From: Euborellia annulipes
Taxonomy: Eukaryota > Arthropoda > Insecta > Dermaptera > Anisolabididae
NCBI GenBank assembly: GCA_023213315.1
Contig: JAKCPI010026338.1
Span: 51,836-115,835 of the forward strand
Length of the DNA stretch: 64,000 bases
Direction of reading: 5' to 3'
A model generated the notes under the pieces. The model worked only from the letters and a program-made list of their open reading frames with translations. It had not been told where the DNA came from and did not search any database. Of the stretch, positions 45,161-55,623 are shown one piece after another. How positions within the stretch are numbered: the stretch's first letter is position 1; each line of letters begins with the position of its first letter. Made by a program: the position numbers and the translations under genes.

Positions 45161-45200
45161 CGGAGACGTTTCGAGTTATATTTAATATCTCATCAGTCCG
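45161..45200 (-). ncRNA. Hammerhead-like ribozyme with perfect stem I, weak stem II
   Basis: Minus strand: CGGA, CTGATGA, an AT-rich stem-loop (GATATTAAATATAACTC), GAAAC, GTC, TCCG. All catalytic bases match the consensus. Stem I is 4 perfect pairs; stem II has only two standard pairs next to the core plus an inner AT hairpin. Unlike the other units, its flanks lack the CAGCCAG block. GAAACGTCTCCGAG near 52617 is a 3'-half relative. Confidence 0.55.
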
Positions 45201-45204
45201 TTTA

Positions 45205-46931
45205 CAAAATGTACATATAAAAATAATTAATTTTCGATATTTTATAAAAAATCCGCGAACCCGCGACGAGTGTCTCATTAGGCCTAAGGTCAAAATAAGT
45301 ATTGGGATCTAATTGGCACTATAAGGTGTGCAGAAAGCACAAACAATGTGTGTCCATATGAAGAAGGCGCTGTGACCGAGGAAAAAGATGAGAAGTCATT
45401 TCAAATTTTTATTTGTCCCCTGGAAGAAATCGATCGCCAAAAGAATAAATTAAAGATATTTTTCTGCACTCTCTTGTTTTATTCACTATTCAATATATTT
45501 ATTATTTATTAACAATAGCACACTTCTTTTCCACAAGATGACGAATTTAAGGCTGATGTATTTTCGTACGGATTGACTATAAATTAAAGGTTATTTCAGG
45601 GCAAAACTCCGGCCCTGAGCTGTGATCATTTATGATTATCTCTGTTTCGGTTGAACTGTTGCGGCTCAACAGATCTAATTATTTTATTGGCCAGTTGGTA
45701 TTTACCCTGGGATTATTTTCTATTTCATAATAAACGGCGTTGTTTGCCCATCTGGCCATCCACGTGTCAATATACTCATTTCCAGCCAATAGCCCATTCA
45801 CCAAACGCTTATTTATTCTCTATCATCGGCAAATCATTTTATCATCTCGTTTTGTTGCGACGCTTTCCGGGCCTTAATTAAATTTTTATATAAATATCAT
45901 TCAATTAAACTATTCCATATGTCCAATCGAAATTATTATTATATTTTTTCTATAAAGATACTCTTAAAAATCAAAATTAAATAAATAAATAAAAAAAGAA
46001 ACGTAAATCAGGAATGCGATTTCAAATCAATACGGATAATTATCAAATGTGTTAATTAATCATAGGATTATACATTAATGGCGTCATTATAAACATAAAT
46101 ATTCATTAGTCCAAGGAATAATAAATACAATTTGGATGTGCAAATGAAATTAACGCAAAATAACGGGATGTGTTTTAATTTGGAGAAGTTACACCGTAAG
46201 CGCAAATGTTTAACTTTAGATTAAATATGGTGTGTGATTTGACCGAGCTTTTTAAAAATCAATTTAAATACTACCCATACTTCTCATTATTATTATTTCA
46301 CTTTTAAAAACATTTTGTAATATAATCCATTTTAATTAGGATATTGTTTTTAATTAGGATTTGTAAATTAACAAAAATAAAAACAATATAATAAACCAGT
46401 CATGGGGGTGGGGATCGGCCTCCACCACCTCTGGTTCAGAGGGGAGGCGGGGAGAAGAAATCACCGAGCTCGGCAGCTAGTCTAGTAATGGCATACATTT
46501 TTAATTTCTTTATAAATTTTCTAGTTCTAATTAACGAATTAACATTATGAAGAAAGAATCATCTCGATGGGGAAAACCAATTTTTTTGGAAATAAATGTG
46601 CGAATTACAGCATGAACCAAAGAAAAGGTACAGGGCGAGGGTGTTGGACGATAACTCCCTCCCTCCCCCAAATGAATAAATCTTAAAGAATATAAAATAT
46701 ATTAATTTCTATCAGCATTTAATATTTTACCACTAAGTTTGTCTTTATATACTGTAATTTTATTAATTTTTTAGAATTTCTGAAGGAGGGGGGGGGATGG
46801 ATCTCAATACATGGACACCGAGGGAGAATTTTTTTTATTATTGTTTAATAACACTAGTTTTAAATAAGTTTTTAATAAATAATTAATACAAAAATGTGGT
46901 CTATAATTAAAAATTCTCCTAATAATAATAC
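45205..46931. other. AT-rich intergenic DNA without recognisable genes
   Basis: No splice-supported frame, repeat end or transposase motif is visible. Short GC-richer patches occur near 45640-45870 and 46400-46470. The frame 45651-45881 has no recognisable features. Confidence 0.5.
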
Positions 46932-47230
46932 CACTAGTCGACAAGGTTTTCTTCACAAGAAATCTGATTAGTGAACCTAGTGCATTTTTTCATTCTGAAT
47001 TCAGATATGTAGCTAAAATTTTTCCATCAGGCACAGTTTTAGAGTTATAGAGAAAAATATATTTTAATAGAAAATGTGCTCTAAAACGGCTCTATTGTAA
47101 AATGTTCAAAAATTTTTAACGTCACACCCCGTAAAAATATGCGGATAGTTATAATACATTTAAGTTTCAGCCCAATCAGAGGTCATTTAGACGTGCCGCG
47201 AACGACTAAAAGTTTTGAAAAAAAAAAATG
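46932..47230 (+). mobile_element. One-armed relative of the 4292 palindrome
   Basis: CACTAGTCGACAAGG to AATCAGAGGTCATTTAGACG matches the left arm of the CACTA-like palindrome with about 10 per cent change (CATCAGGCACAGTTTTAGAG, AAAACGGCT). The opposite arm is absent. It shows what a single arm looks like before or after palindrome formation. Confidence 0.75.
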
Positions 47231-47584
47231 GACACCTAAATTCAGAGTGTTTCGAAATACATTTTTAGAGCATTATTTAAAAAATAAATAAAAATTTAAA
47301 TTATAAAAATATTTTATAGCCTATTATTTAAGGGGAATGTTTAATTATAGACCACATTTTTGTATTAATTATTTATTAAAAATATATAAATAAGATTACT
47401 GTATATTCGGCGTAACCAGAAATTTTTGATGGGGGGAGGGTTTCAAGAAAATTTTTTCAAATATTTGAAAAATTTCCCTATATGAATAGGCCTAAGGATT
47501 AATTTTTGGATTGTCGATGATTTTCAATTAGAGTCTCCAAAAATAGCAGCCAGATTAATGAAAAGAAAAAAAACATTGTATTTT

Positions 47585-47630
47585 TTGCCCTGAGGATGAG
47601 AGTGACGGACGCTCGAAACGTCGCCTTCAA
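47585..47630 (+). ncRNA. Single hammerhead-like motif (CTGAGGA)
   Basis: CTGAGGA fits CUGANGA with N = G. Stem II pairs GAGAGT with ACGCTC with one A-G mismatch. GAAAC and GTC follow. Stem I is poor (one pair). The outer AGCAGCCAG block at 47547 is the one seen beside other units. No inverted partner nearby. Confidence 0.5.
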
Positions 47631-47940
47631 AATATAAATATATTTATTGATTGCTCTTTCCTGCAAATCACGTCTATCAATAAATAGCAATGATTTTTCT
47701 TTAGCCACCTGATAAAAGATATTTACCGAATAGAATATCTCTCTGCGCCACTCAATAATAGAAGGTACAGTGGATATTAAGCGGATGTCTGTGTGTGTGT
47801 ATAAAGGGATTATACCAAGGGTGGTGAAGGGGTGGTTATTGGGCTGCAACGTAGAGGGGATGGGTCGCCAGTCTCTCCTGAGGTTCGCTGACAAATTGTT
47901 TAATTAACACAGCTCGTTAAAACTAATTACTCCCAACGGC

Positions 47941-48060
47941 TGCGAATGTACGGGCGGGGGCGGCCGTGACGTCACACACGTGACGTCACATGTGCCGATG
48001 GGCGCTCCGGATTGGCGGCGCTCCCCAATTCGAGGAGGCGCAAAAGGAAGGAAAGTCACC
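47941..48060. promoter_or_regulatory. Double CRE, E-box and CCAAT-type cluster
   Basis: Two perfect TGACGTCA palindromes (47967-47974 and 47981-47988) are 14 bp apart centre to centre. A CACGTG E-box (47977-47982) overlaps the second, and a reverse CCAAT (ATTGG, 48011-48015) lies 23 bp on. The patch is GC- and CpG-rich in AT-rich surroundings (GGGCGGGGGCGGCCG, GGCGGCGC). It looks like a promoter or enhancer; no transcript can be assigned. Confidence 0.5.
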
Positions 48061-48660
48061 CCCAAACCCCCACCCTCAAGTCCCGAAAAAGGAGGGGGGG
48101 GGCGAAAACAGACATGGCGGATGTCCTCACAATCAAGCCACGATTGTCCCCTGTTGTTTGCACAAACATTTAGATCCACCACTTTAGGCCGTTTATTAGC
48201 CACGTAAGGAATCGAGGAGATTATTGCTAACGTACCAACTTTTTTTTCCTTCTCTTCCCCTCCCCTTTCTTTTTCTCTTCTAATTCTACTTATTTCCCTC
48301 TCCCTATCGTTAAATTTTCCGCTTCTTACCTATAATAATAAAAATAAAATAAATATAATTTTGTCATCATTTCAATAAAATTTTTTAATTTATTTTATAT
48401 TAATGAAATTTATATTATATCATCATTTAAGTATGAAAACTCTAATTTTTTTCGATTTTTAATTATCTTACCTACTTGACAAAATATTCCAATAAAACAC
48501 CCAAATACTTGTTGAAATTAGTCTAAAAAAATCTGGTGTGACTGGTCGCACAACACATTACCTTCGGTAATCGAAAGTTGTGCTCTGTGCTTGTCACACC
48601 AGATTTTTTGTAACGTCATATATTTAGTTTCCACCGATATATTAAAATTCAAAATGTAAT

Positions 48661-49150
48661 TTTTTTTTTAACACTCACTTTTTTCTCATTCACACTCACA
48701 CTCACACACGCATTCATACTGACTTTTCGGCATCTCAGGCCATATAAGACTTTGACACAAGGGCCGATACAAGGGGGGAAAGGGGGTAATTACCCCCTGA
48801 GATTTGAAAAAAATACTTTTTTTCGAAATTTTTTTAATGTAAAATTTTAAAAATTAATACTTAAAAATTTGATTTGTATTTATTTTCTGGCAAACAAGTA
48901 CTGAATGCGCCTTTAAATTACCGAAATTAAGAAAAAAAATGTGTGCTGTGCGACCAGTCACTCCAGATTACCTCCCCCCCCGAAAAACACCTCTGGATCC
49001 GCCATTGCTTTGACAATAACCGTTATTTGAATATATATGTATTTGGTGTCCAGACGTTTGGATACCAAATGACTTAAATCTTTGAACTACCTGGAGTTCA
49101 AACCACGACCCTTGGTATACAATGCAGGCGCGCTACCAACTACACCAAGC
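48661..49150 (-). mobile_element. Family S SINE split by a hAT-like element
   Basis: Poly-T, ACTCACACTCACACACGC, TCAGGCCATATAAGACTTTG, then the hAT-like insertion at 48758-49007, then AATAACCGTTATTTG, a diverged palindrome and a head ending ACACCAAGCCC. Confidence 0.75.
48758..49007. mobile_element. hAT-like family B element with perfect CTTTGACA duplication
   Basis: CAAGGGCCGATACAAGG to CTGGATCCGCCATTG, 250 bp, with CTTTGACA on both sides (48750-48757, 49008-49015). Removing it restores the SINE body. It contains the inverted family H hairpin piece (CGACCAGTCACTCCAGATTA). Confidence 0.85.
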
Positions 49151-49735
49151 CCAAGTTATAGGAGAATATTTATATATTGTTACCATGGCAACCATTTCTC
49201 TGGCGGGGAGGGGATGAATTTAAATAAAAATGGAGTGTAATTTATGTTTTGTGATTTCTTCTGATTCCACCCGCATATGTAACTAGATTCTGCGTTGTTC
49301 AAGTACATTGTTCACTTATTTGCTGATTGTAGATTTTACTTTTTCCTTAAACACGATAGCATCCATTATCATTAAAGTGAGTGATTCATTTACTATCAAG
49401 CAGCAAATTGATTCAATTAATAATAGAGTTATAGGTTTAATGGATGATAAGCCCTTATCTTTTAACTATACGCCTAACTAATTTAATACTTAATTTTTTT
49501 TTCTCTAGAAATAGCAATTTGGTAATCGCTTTGTCATTAACCAACTATGGCTATTCCGTTAAAAAAATTTTCTTTTTTGGGATGAATATTTTTACCCTGT
49601 ATATGAGTGTGTCAAACAATTACTAATTATGCCCCTACAAGGCGCTCATTTGCTGCAAGAGTGGCTTAATTTAAAATTTCTGTTTTCTCAAGAGATCAAT
49701 AAAATCGTAACACTCGAATTAAAAATGGTAGCAAT

Positions 49736-50031
49736 CAAGGGCGTATACAAGAGGGGGGGGGGTAAAAGAATAATTACCCCCCCCCACACCCCGAGATTTG
49801 AAAAAAAAAAATACTTTTTTCGCAAAAACATTTATTTTTAATGTAAAATTTTAAATATTAATACTTGAAAATTTGATTTGTATTTATATTCTGGCAAACA
49901 AGTACAGAATGCGCCTTTAAATTACTGAAATTAAGAAAAAATTGTGTGCTGTACGACCAGTCAGTCCCACCAGATTACCCCCCCCCTCCCCCCCCCCCCC
50001 CCCCCGAGAAACACCTCTGGATCCGCCCTTG
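49736..50031. mobile_element. hAT-like family B element
   Basis: CAAGGGCGTATACAAGAGGG to CTGGATCCGCCCTTG with long C runs. It shares its interior with the copies at 28648, 33190 and 48758 (ACTTGAAAATTTGATTTGTA). No target duplication is visible, so one edge may have decayed. Confidence 0.7.
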
Positions 50032-51550
50032 CAAGGAAATAATCAATCTCACAATGTAAAGTTATTATTACGGTATATTAAACCCAGAGAAAAATGGGAT
50101 TCGAGGAGAAAGGGAGCTCGACTACTGGATTTTTCTACTTTATAGATTGCTTTGAAGATATCTTTGCATACAAAATTATCGGAATTCTTTTAAGAAAATC
50201 CTGAAAAATGCTCTCTATCCAGACAATTCTCGAAGACTTGATAACTAAGTTTGTGTTTCAAAGTCTTTACAATATTTGAAATTTGATTTCCTATTTTCCA
50301 ACTCTTCAAGGATTTAGTTTGAATGCCATTTTCGGGACAATTGTTTGGCTCATTCAGCAAATTGTCGAAGCAATTTGGGGGAGAAACTTGTTTTTGTCTG
50401 TTTTGGGGATGAGTGAACATTCGACCTCAATTCCAGGCCGCGATCTCCAATCAAGTCAAGTAGCTTTGCGCTAAGTTATATTTCAAATTTGGGAAATTTT
50501 TTAGGAAGGAAGGCATCGCGCCAGCTTAACAACCCTCGCAGATCGGCTCTTAAATAAATCGGCTCATTTCATAAATGTTCTATCCAAGGAGAGAAAGAAA
50601 AGAGAATGGGAGAATTCCAACTAAAGTGACAAATTGACAAAATTCTTTCTACTCTTTTTTTTTTTCTTTAAGCTCAAATGGTGTTTACCTAAAAAAAAGT
50701 AGCTGGAAAATAATCAAAAGTGTAATTTAAGATAACAATTTTTAAAGGACATACAGTGATTAAGAACTTTACAATTGTTGTAATTATATTTAAGTGAAGA
50801 AGTTACTCACCTTTCCACAGTTCTCTGCGAAGGAGGAAGTGTAAGAAGGGTCAGGCATCTGCAATAAAAAAGAAACATTAGAAAAAAAAAGAAAATTTTT
50901 GTTCTAGGATTGTGGTTAAATTATTTGATGTATTGCCTTTACTTAGAATGGACCTTATAAATATACAAGACCGAGACTACGGCGGCAAGCAACTGGGACT
51001 AGGACCCCAAAGTCATGTTTTTTGAGAGTAACGAATAGAGATCTCACCTCCCAGGACTGACACAAAGGGCCCACCCATTTTGAAATAGTCAGGTGCCTTA
51101 AATGGGGGATGAATCCGGCCAGGCTAACCCATAACCCGCCGAGATGTGGACAGGGTGCCTGAGAAATCGCGGTTCCTTATGACTCGCCTAATATTAATAA
51201 TTGGTCTTTAACAAAATTGTTCTTAAAACAATTTATTGCCAACCGCGAGAAGAGCTCTAATAAAAAGAAATTTGTCTATTTTTGGCAAGGAATAATTTTA
51301 TTTATATAAGTAAGGTAGCCTTTATTAAAGTTTGTGTACTTAAAAATAAATCTTCCATAACTTATTCAATAAAATTTTAATCCAAAATTTCAGACTGCTT
51401 AGAAATGGTTTATGTCTTTATGAGACTATTTCCATAAAAAGTTTGCGAATATTCACTTTATATAATATTTTCATGTTTGTCGTTTTAAGTTATTTTAGTT
51501 TCAAGCGTTACATTCAAATAAAATTAATTAGATTAAAGCTCTAATCAGTG
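50032..51550. other. Repeat-poor segment
   Basis: Apart from the short exon candidate at 50811-50858, no gene or repeat end is recognised. A GC-richer stretch at 50960-51180 has no open frame. This is one of the few stretches over 1 kb free of the common repeats. Confidence 0.5.
50811..50858 (-). CDS. Candidate 48-nt internal exon of an unknown gene
   Basis: Minus strand: a pyrimidine tract and ATTGCAG acceptor, 48 nt reading MPDPSYTSSFAENCGK without a stop, then the strong donor GTGAGTAAC. The exon is in phase 0 and begins with ATG, so it may be a first coding exon or a small internal exon. No neighbouring exon was found. Function unknown; supported only by splice-site quality. Confidence 0.35.
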
Positions 51551-51560
51551 TCTTTGTAAA

Positions 51561-52492
51561 AAAATCTGGTGTGACTGGCCGCACAGCACACAACTTTCTC
51601 TTACCTTCGGTAATCGAAAGTTGTGTACTGTGCTTGTCACACCAGATTTTTTGTGTCGACATATATTTAGTTCCCGACAGTACGGAACATATGAATTCAG
51701 ATGTAAAATTTTTTTTTTTATAAAAAAACATTCACACTTTTTTCTCATTCACACTCACACTCACACACACATTCACACTGTCTTTTCGGCAACTCAGGCC
51801 ATATAAGACATTTACGATAACCGTTATGAATATATATTATTTAGGGTCCAGGCATTCTTATTTAAGCCATTTGGTATCCAATTGTCTTAAATAAAATCAT
51901 CGGACTGTCTGGGGTCCGAACCCGCGACGTTTGGTATATGAGGTTAGCACGCCAACCTCTACACCAAGCCCCGAGGGAGATGTAAAATTTATAAGTATGG
52001 GAAAATATTTATATTTTGTTACCATGGCAACCATTTCTCCTATCTTCCCTATGAAATACAAGAGTAAAGTGGTCTTCAGAAGATTTCAATTGCAAAATGA
52101 GAATATACATTTGAAAGAGCATCTAAAAAATAATTGATTTTTGAATTTAAAAAAAAAAATCGTTGGAGCAAATTTTGAGAAAATCGAAAAAAACTGAAAA
52201 AGTACATCAGTAAAGTACTAGTAATCTTTGGCCGATTTTGATTAAAAGCTTATTTTTCCGGTCGGGGGGGTGTTTAACTTAAATATAAAATTTCAGCCTC
52301 ATAGCTCAATTCCTTCATGCTTAAAATTGAACACACACACACAGACAGACCATGTCGCGAAAACCACTTTTTTGGATTCAGGGGACCTCAAAACGTGAAG
52401 ATCCATCAAAATCTCGACATCGAATTTTTGACATGAATCCAATACTTTCTCTCTATATATATATTACATATATACATAGGTAAGAGAAAGTA
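51561..52492 (+). mobile_element. Family H element, best complete copy, with nested SINE
   Basis: The terminal palindrome AATCTGGTGTGACTGGCCGC ... CACACCAGATT (51563-51646) has arms of about 40 bp that include ACTTTCTCTTACC. The element ends GGTAAGAGAAAGTA (52479-52492), the complement of that arm. Between them are TGTCGACATATATTTAGTTC, GTTACCATGGCAACCATTTC, AGTAAAGTACTAGTA, (GACA)n, GTCGCGAAAACCACTTTTTT and CTCGACATCGAATTTTTGAC. No coding capacity. The hairpin, microsatellite core and palindromic 3' end recall DINE-1/HINE non-autonomous Helentrons; this is inference. Confidence 0.8.
51721..51978 (-). mobile_element. Family S SINE with GATGTAAAATT duplication
   Basis: GATGTAAAATT is present on both sides (51710-51720, 51979-51989). 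Full head (ACACCAAGCCCCGAGGG), palindrome with TTGGTATCCAA, and ACACTCACACTCACACACAC tail. It is inserted at the same base of family H as the copy at 14975. Confidence 0.9.
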
Positions 52493-54160
52493 AAAAATTA
52501 AGTCTATTTTCTTTTATTAAATTACTAAATTAATCAGTCCTTGCGTAAAGGAATGACATCTTTATTATTATATAAACACATGAGATTGTTGGTCGATTTG
52601 GGCGCTAGAGTTTCTTTGAAACGTCTCCGAGATTAGAACCAGCATGCAGAGTCTTTTTTATTGACTGCTCCTGCCCATAATTATTCATAAAATTGAATAT
52701 ATTATTTCACTTTTATTGATCTAAATACAAGAAACAAATGGAAATTGTATTCAAGTTCGGCCGAATAGACCAGACAAATCCCAATCAAATGGGATCGGTC
52801 CATTGTACGGCCGTGCACTGCCGAATACAGCCGGCGATCGTTCGGCTCTGTTCGGCCCGTACACGGCCGTTCTTCATTCGGTCGAAAACGGCTCCAGTGG
52901 ACGGCCAGCCAAAGAAAAAAAAAAAACTTTTTGCTCCCCTCACCTTGGAAAGCTTTTTGCTGGAGACCATATTTATAATGGATTTATTTTGTCTTTTGAT
53001 TTTTTTTATTAACTTTTTAAGGACATTTTGAGACCAAACTTTTATGGTTATATATTGTACTTTTTTGCATAATATTATTATTCTTTTCCACCTCTTGCAC
53101 ATTTTATTTTTTAAGTTTTAATTTAAAAATCATTTAAATAAGAAAGAAAAGATGATTTCGAGTTGTTTTGTTCTTGATTTATGTAACAATTAGTTAGCTA
53201 ATTGGGGTGTGGTTTTCCCTTGTCTTAAGACTTGAGATGAAAAGGAACTCCTGGAAGGAACTCTCTGCTAGGAAATGGCCAACGGCGCCTTCTTCTCGCT
53301 TGCCATTACAACAGCTAAACGATTCTGTGGCCGTGGCGTAACTTTGATGCCTGGGATCCTATGGGCGTTGAAATGTACTCGAGTGTGTGTGTGTGTGTGC
53401 TCGTTGGCAAGCCCGTTCTCCCCTCGGGAACCCCCTTCTCTGCCCCTGGAACGGCTCATGCATACATTCATGATACGGCCGCGCTAAAGATCCCCAAATA
53501 TCACAGACACTCGAATTAGATTTTATCATTTCATTCCTTTCGTTTTGCCATGACTGTTTGTTCAACGGGGGCCCGGCCATTTGTTACGCCCCTTATATCG
53601 TGCCATTTTTTGAAATTTACATGACAAAATCGCTGCATTTCTCTCTCCAGTATTGGACTAAAACGAGAATATACTTTTATTAAAACTGCAAACAATTCAA
53701 AAAATGGATAAGCTAAAGTAATTGAGTGAATTTTTTATTCTATTTACAATGATCGCTAGGGAAGGGAATTCAAAAGGGATAGATGGAAATTAAGAAAACA
53801 ATTGAATACTAGAATCTTGTATGAATTAAATTATAATAAAAAAAGGCGTAGCATTCATTATTAAAATTTTTTATTTATTTCTAAGATAAAGTGTTCAAAG
53901 CCGTGGAGCTCCCAGCTTGGTTTAAGGTTTAACCCCCCCCCCCCTCTAGGCTCTAGGGCATTAACGTATGGTCTTTTCACTTAAATAACATTTTTGAATT
54001 ATTAACCATTAAATCTTATTTTCAAGAGCCAATTTAGGTTTCTCTCAAGGCGGAAAATTTTATAAAAAAATTTTTTAAAGATGAGTGATTTAGGTTTGGA
54101 GCTCAAAAAGCCGGGTCATCCCAGAAAATTTAATCGATGCAGGTACGTTTATAGCTGAAT
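52493..54160. other. Mixed unique DNA, no supported gene
   Basis: 52740-52910 is GC-rich with repeated TTCGGCCG/CGGCCGT words in both orientations (GTACGGCCGTGCAC, CCGTACACGGCC). 53228-53480 is near-average GC with a (GT)n run. Open frames of 60-105 codons occur on both strands at the same place, as expected from GC-rich words, and none has recognisable domains. Confidence 0.45.
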
Positions 54161-54214
54161 GTTCGTATTTAAATTTGGTAGAAAAAAAAATGAGCAACGC
54201 AGATAATATTAAAA

Positions 54215-54262
54215 CCAGGACCATCGTTTCGGTCAAATAATGGGACCATCTTCAGGACCAGG
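54215..54262 (-). ncRNA. Hammerhead-like motif, position 16.1 altered
   Basis: Minus strand: CTGAAGA, stem II GGTC/GACC, GAAAC, then GAT instead of GTH. The lost U16.1 breaks the A15.1-U16.1 pair, so activity is unlikely. Confidence 0.5.
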
Positions 54263-54346
54263 TTAATGTCTGAAATAAATATACCAGGAAACCGAAGGAA
54301 CTTTGCAGTTGGAGATTAAATAAAAAAATCTTTTATTTAATTTTTA

Positions 54347-54391
54347 CTTGCCGACGTTTCGGTCCTCTGTCACGACCTTCATCAGGGCAAA
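54347..54391 (-). ncRNA. Hammerhead-like ribozyme, fully consensus
   Basis: Minus strand: TTGCC, CTGATGA, stem II AGGTC/GACC around a GTGACAGAG loop, GAAAC, GTC, GGCAA. Stem I TTGCC/GGCAA gives 5 perfect pairs. Every conserved core base is present. Stem III is the minimal AC/GU, so a dimeric fold is expected. The best candidate in the window. Confidence 0.75.
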
Positions 54392-54578
54392 TAATTGTCA
54401 ACAATACACGATGTTAGGTATTTTGATATATACTGTAATCATATAGTATAACATTGAATCCAAGACCCCAATCAAGTAAATGATAATTTATATATATATA
54501 TAAAAATAAAAAAAAAAATGAAATTGTATATTACAGTATATATCAAAATACCTAAAATCGTGTATTGTTGACAATTAT

Positions 54579-54621
54579 TTGCCCTGATGAAGGTCGTGAC
54601 AGACGACCGAAACGGCGGCAT
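54579..54621 (+). ncRNA. Hammerhead-like motif, U16.1 changed to G
   Basis: TTGCC, CTGATGA, stem II GGTCGT/ACGACC (6 perfect pairs around GACAG), GAAAC, GGC, GGCA. Compared with its inverted partner, stem II is longer because of a compensating-looking G to C change, but GTC has become GGC. Confidence 0.65.
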
Positions 54622-55013
54622 GTAAAAATTAAATAAAAGATTTTTTTATTTAATCTCCTGGCTGCAAAGTTCCTTCGGTTTCCTGATTAAATCTCCACAG
54701 CCATAACACATTAAATTAATTAAGATTAAAAATAGAAATGTCATATCACATAATATGGGAATTAATTTTTATGCAATATATTCATGGGGAAATATAAAAA
54801 ACAAAATAAATTAATAATTAAAATAAATAATTTTTATCATAGATAGGGAACAGCATCTCCAATAAAATCCATTTGAAAAATAAAATTTAAATAAAATTAT
54901 TTTAACTTTAAAATATTGTAGGTAAGAATTTTTTAAAATTAATTTTGTTTTTAATATAAAAAAAAAAACCGTCACCTGTCAAAAATACCCGTTCGTGTAT
55001 GGCCGGCTATTAA

Positions 55014-55060
55014 CCTGGCCCTGAAGATGGTCCCATATGTGACCGAAACGTAAGCCCTGG
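55014..55060 (+). ncRNA. Hammerhead-like motif, cleavage triplet GTA
   Basis: CTGAAGA (55021), stem II GGTC/GACC with loop CCATATGT, GAAAC, GTA. H17 = A is permitted. Stem I pairs GGC with GCC after a single C-A mismatch next to the core. Confidence 0.55.
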
Positions 55061-55482
55061 TTTTAATAATAAAATGAAATAGAACTAGCTGCGTTGCTCA
55101 TTTTTTTCTATCAAATTTAAAACAGAAATTTGAATAAAAATAATTTAAATTTTTTTTTCATTAGGCTTTTAAGGTTCAAATTCAAAGAACCCGAACCCCG
55201 TCCACTCGGGAGCTCTCTCGAAATCTTTCTGATCTCTTTTTTTCATTAATTTGTTTACATATAAGCCTATTGGGATCTTTAGCATTTCAATACGCTACCT
55301 GGTGGCTTAAAGTCGAACTAGCCATTGTAGGATAAACCTTCATATGTTTAACGTGATATAAGGGACAAGACCATTTAAACATCTGATATAATTGTATTAT
55401 TTAAAAAAAAGTTATAACCCACGAGTAAACATTATTGTTAGATTAATAAATAATACATACATACACTAATATATTCACAAAT

Positions 55483-55623
55483 ATGAAATTTTCTCCTTAT
55501 AAAAATAAATGTAATGTGTATCTATTTTGTGTTTATGGGTGTAAAAGTCATGCATCTAAGCATGAAACAGTTCGATTTCATTCTTTTCCAAAAAAAAGAC
55601 ACTATAGTGAAAATTATAAATAA
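55483..55623 (+). pseudogene. THAP-type zinc-finger fragment
   Basis: 46 codons from ATG: CVYGCKSHASKHETVRFHSF followed by PKK fits the THAP start (Cys-x4-Cys, then a basic stretch and FHxFP). The second half of the THAP domain (W, C-x2-H) does not follow; a stop comes at 55621. THAP domains bind DNA and are common in P and MULE-like transposases. A second start reading MPSCVIGTCI lies at 56479 outside the inverted ends, too broken to call. Confidence 0.5.

Larger units (their letters stand above)
48525..49205 (+). mobile_element. Family H element with nested SINE and hAT insertion
   Basis: Hairpin AAATCTGGTGTGACTGGTCG ... CACACCAGATTTTTTG at 48528-48611, then GTTTCCACCGATATATTAAA. A SINE starts near 48661 and ends near 49150; the host resumes at TTATAGGAGAATATTTATAT and TTACCATGGCAACCATTTCT. 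The 3' half is missing. Confidence 0.7.
54166..55121. mobile_element. Two nested palindromes with four hammerhead-like motifs (pairs c and d)
   Basis: The outer arms (54166-54275, 55000-55121) share AAAAATGAGCAACGCAG and carry one hammerhead-like motif each. The inner palindrome (54286-54685) has arms starting AGGAAACCGAAGGAACTTTG and holds another divergent pair. The 300-bp stretch between inner and outer right arms is AT-rich. Two different hammerhead subfamilies are therefore nested. Confidence 0.75.

Noticed and set aside
47904..48207. Overlapping frames of 65-99 codons around the CRE cluster
   Set aside because: Open on both strands and in several phases because of GC-rich composition; no domain and no splice sites.
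52605..52640. Complete hammerhead at 52.6 kb
   Set aside because: Only GAAACGTCTCCGAG is present; no CUGANGA and stem II precede it at the required distance.
52738..53102. Frames of 69-105 codons near 52.8-53.1 kb
   Set aside because: They are generated by repeated TTCGGCCG words on both strands and end in A/T runs; no recognisable protein.
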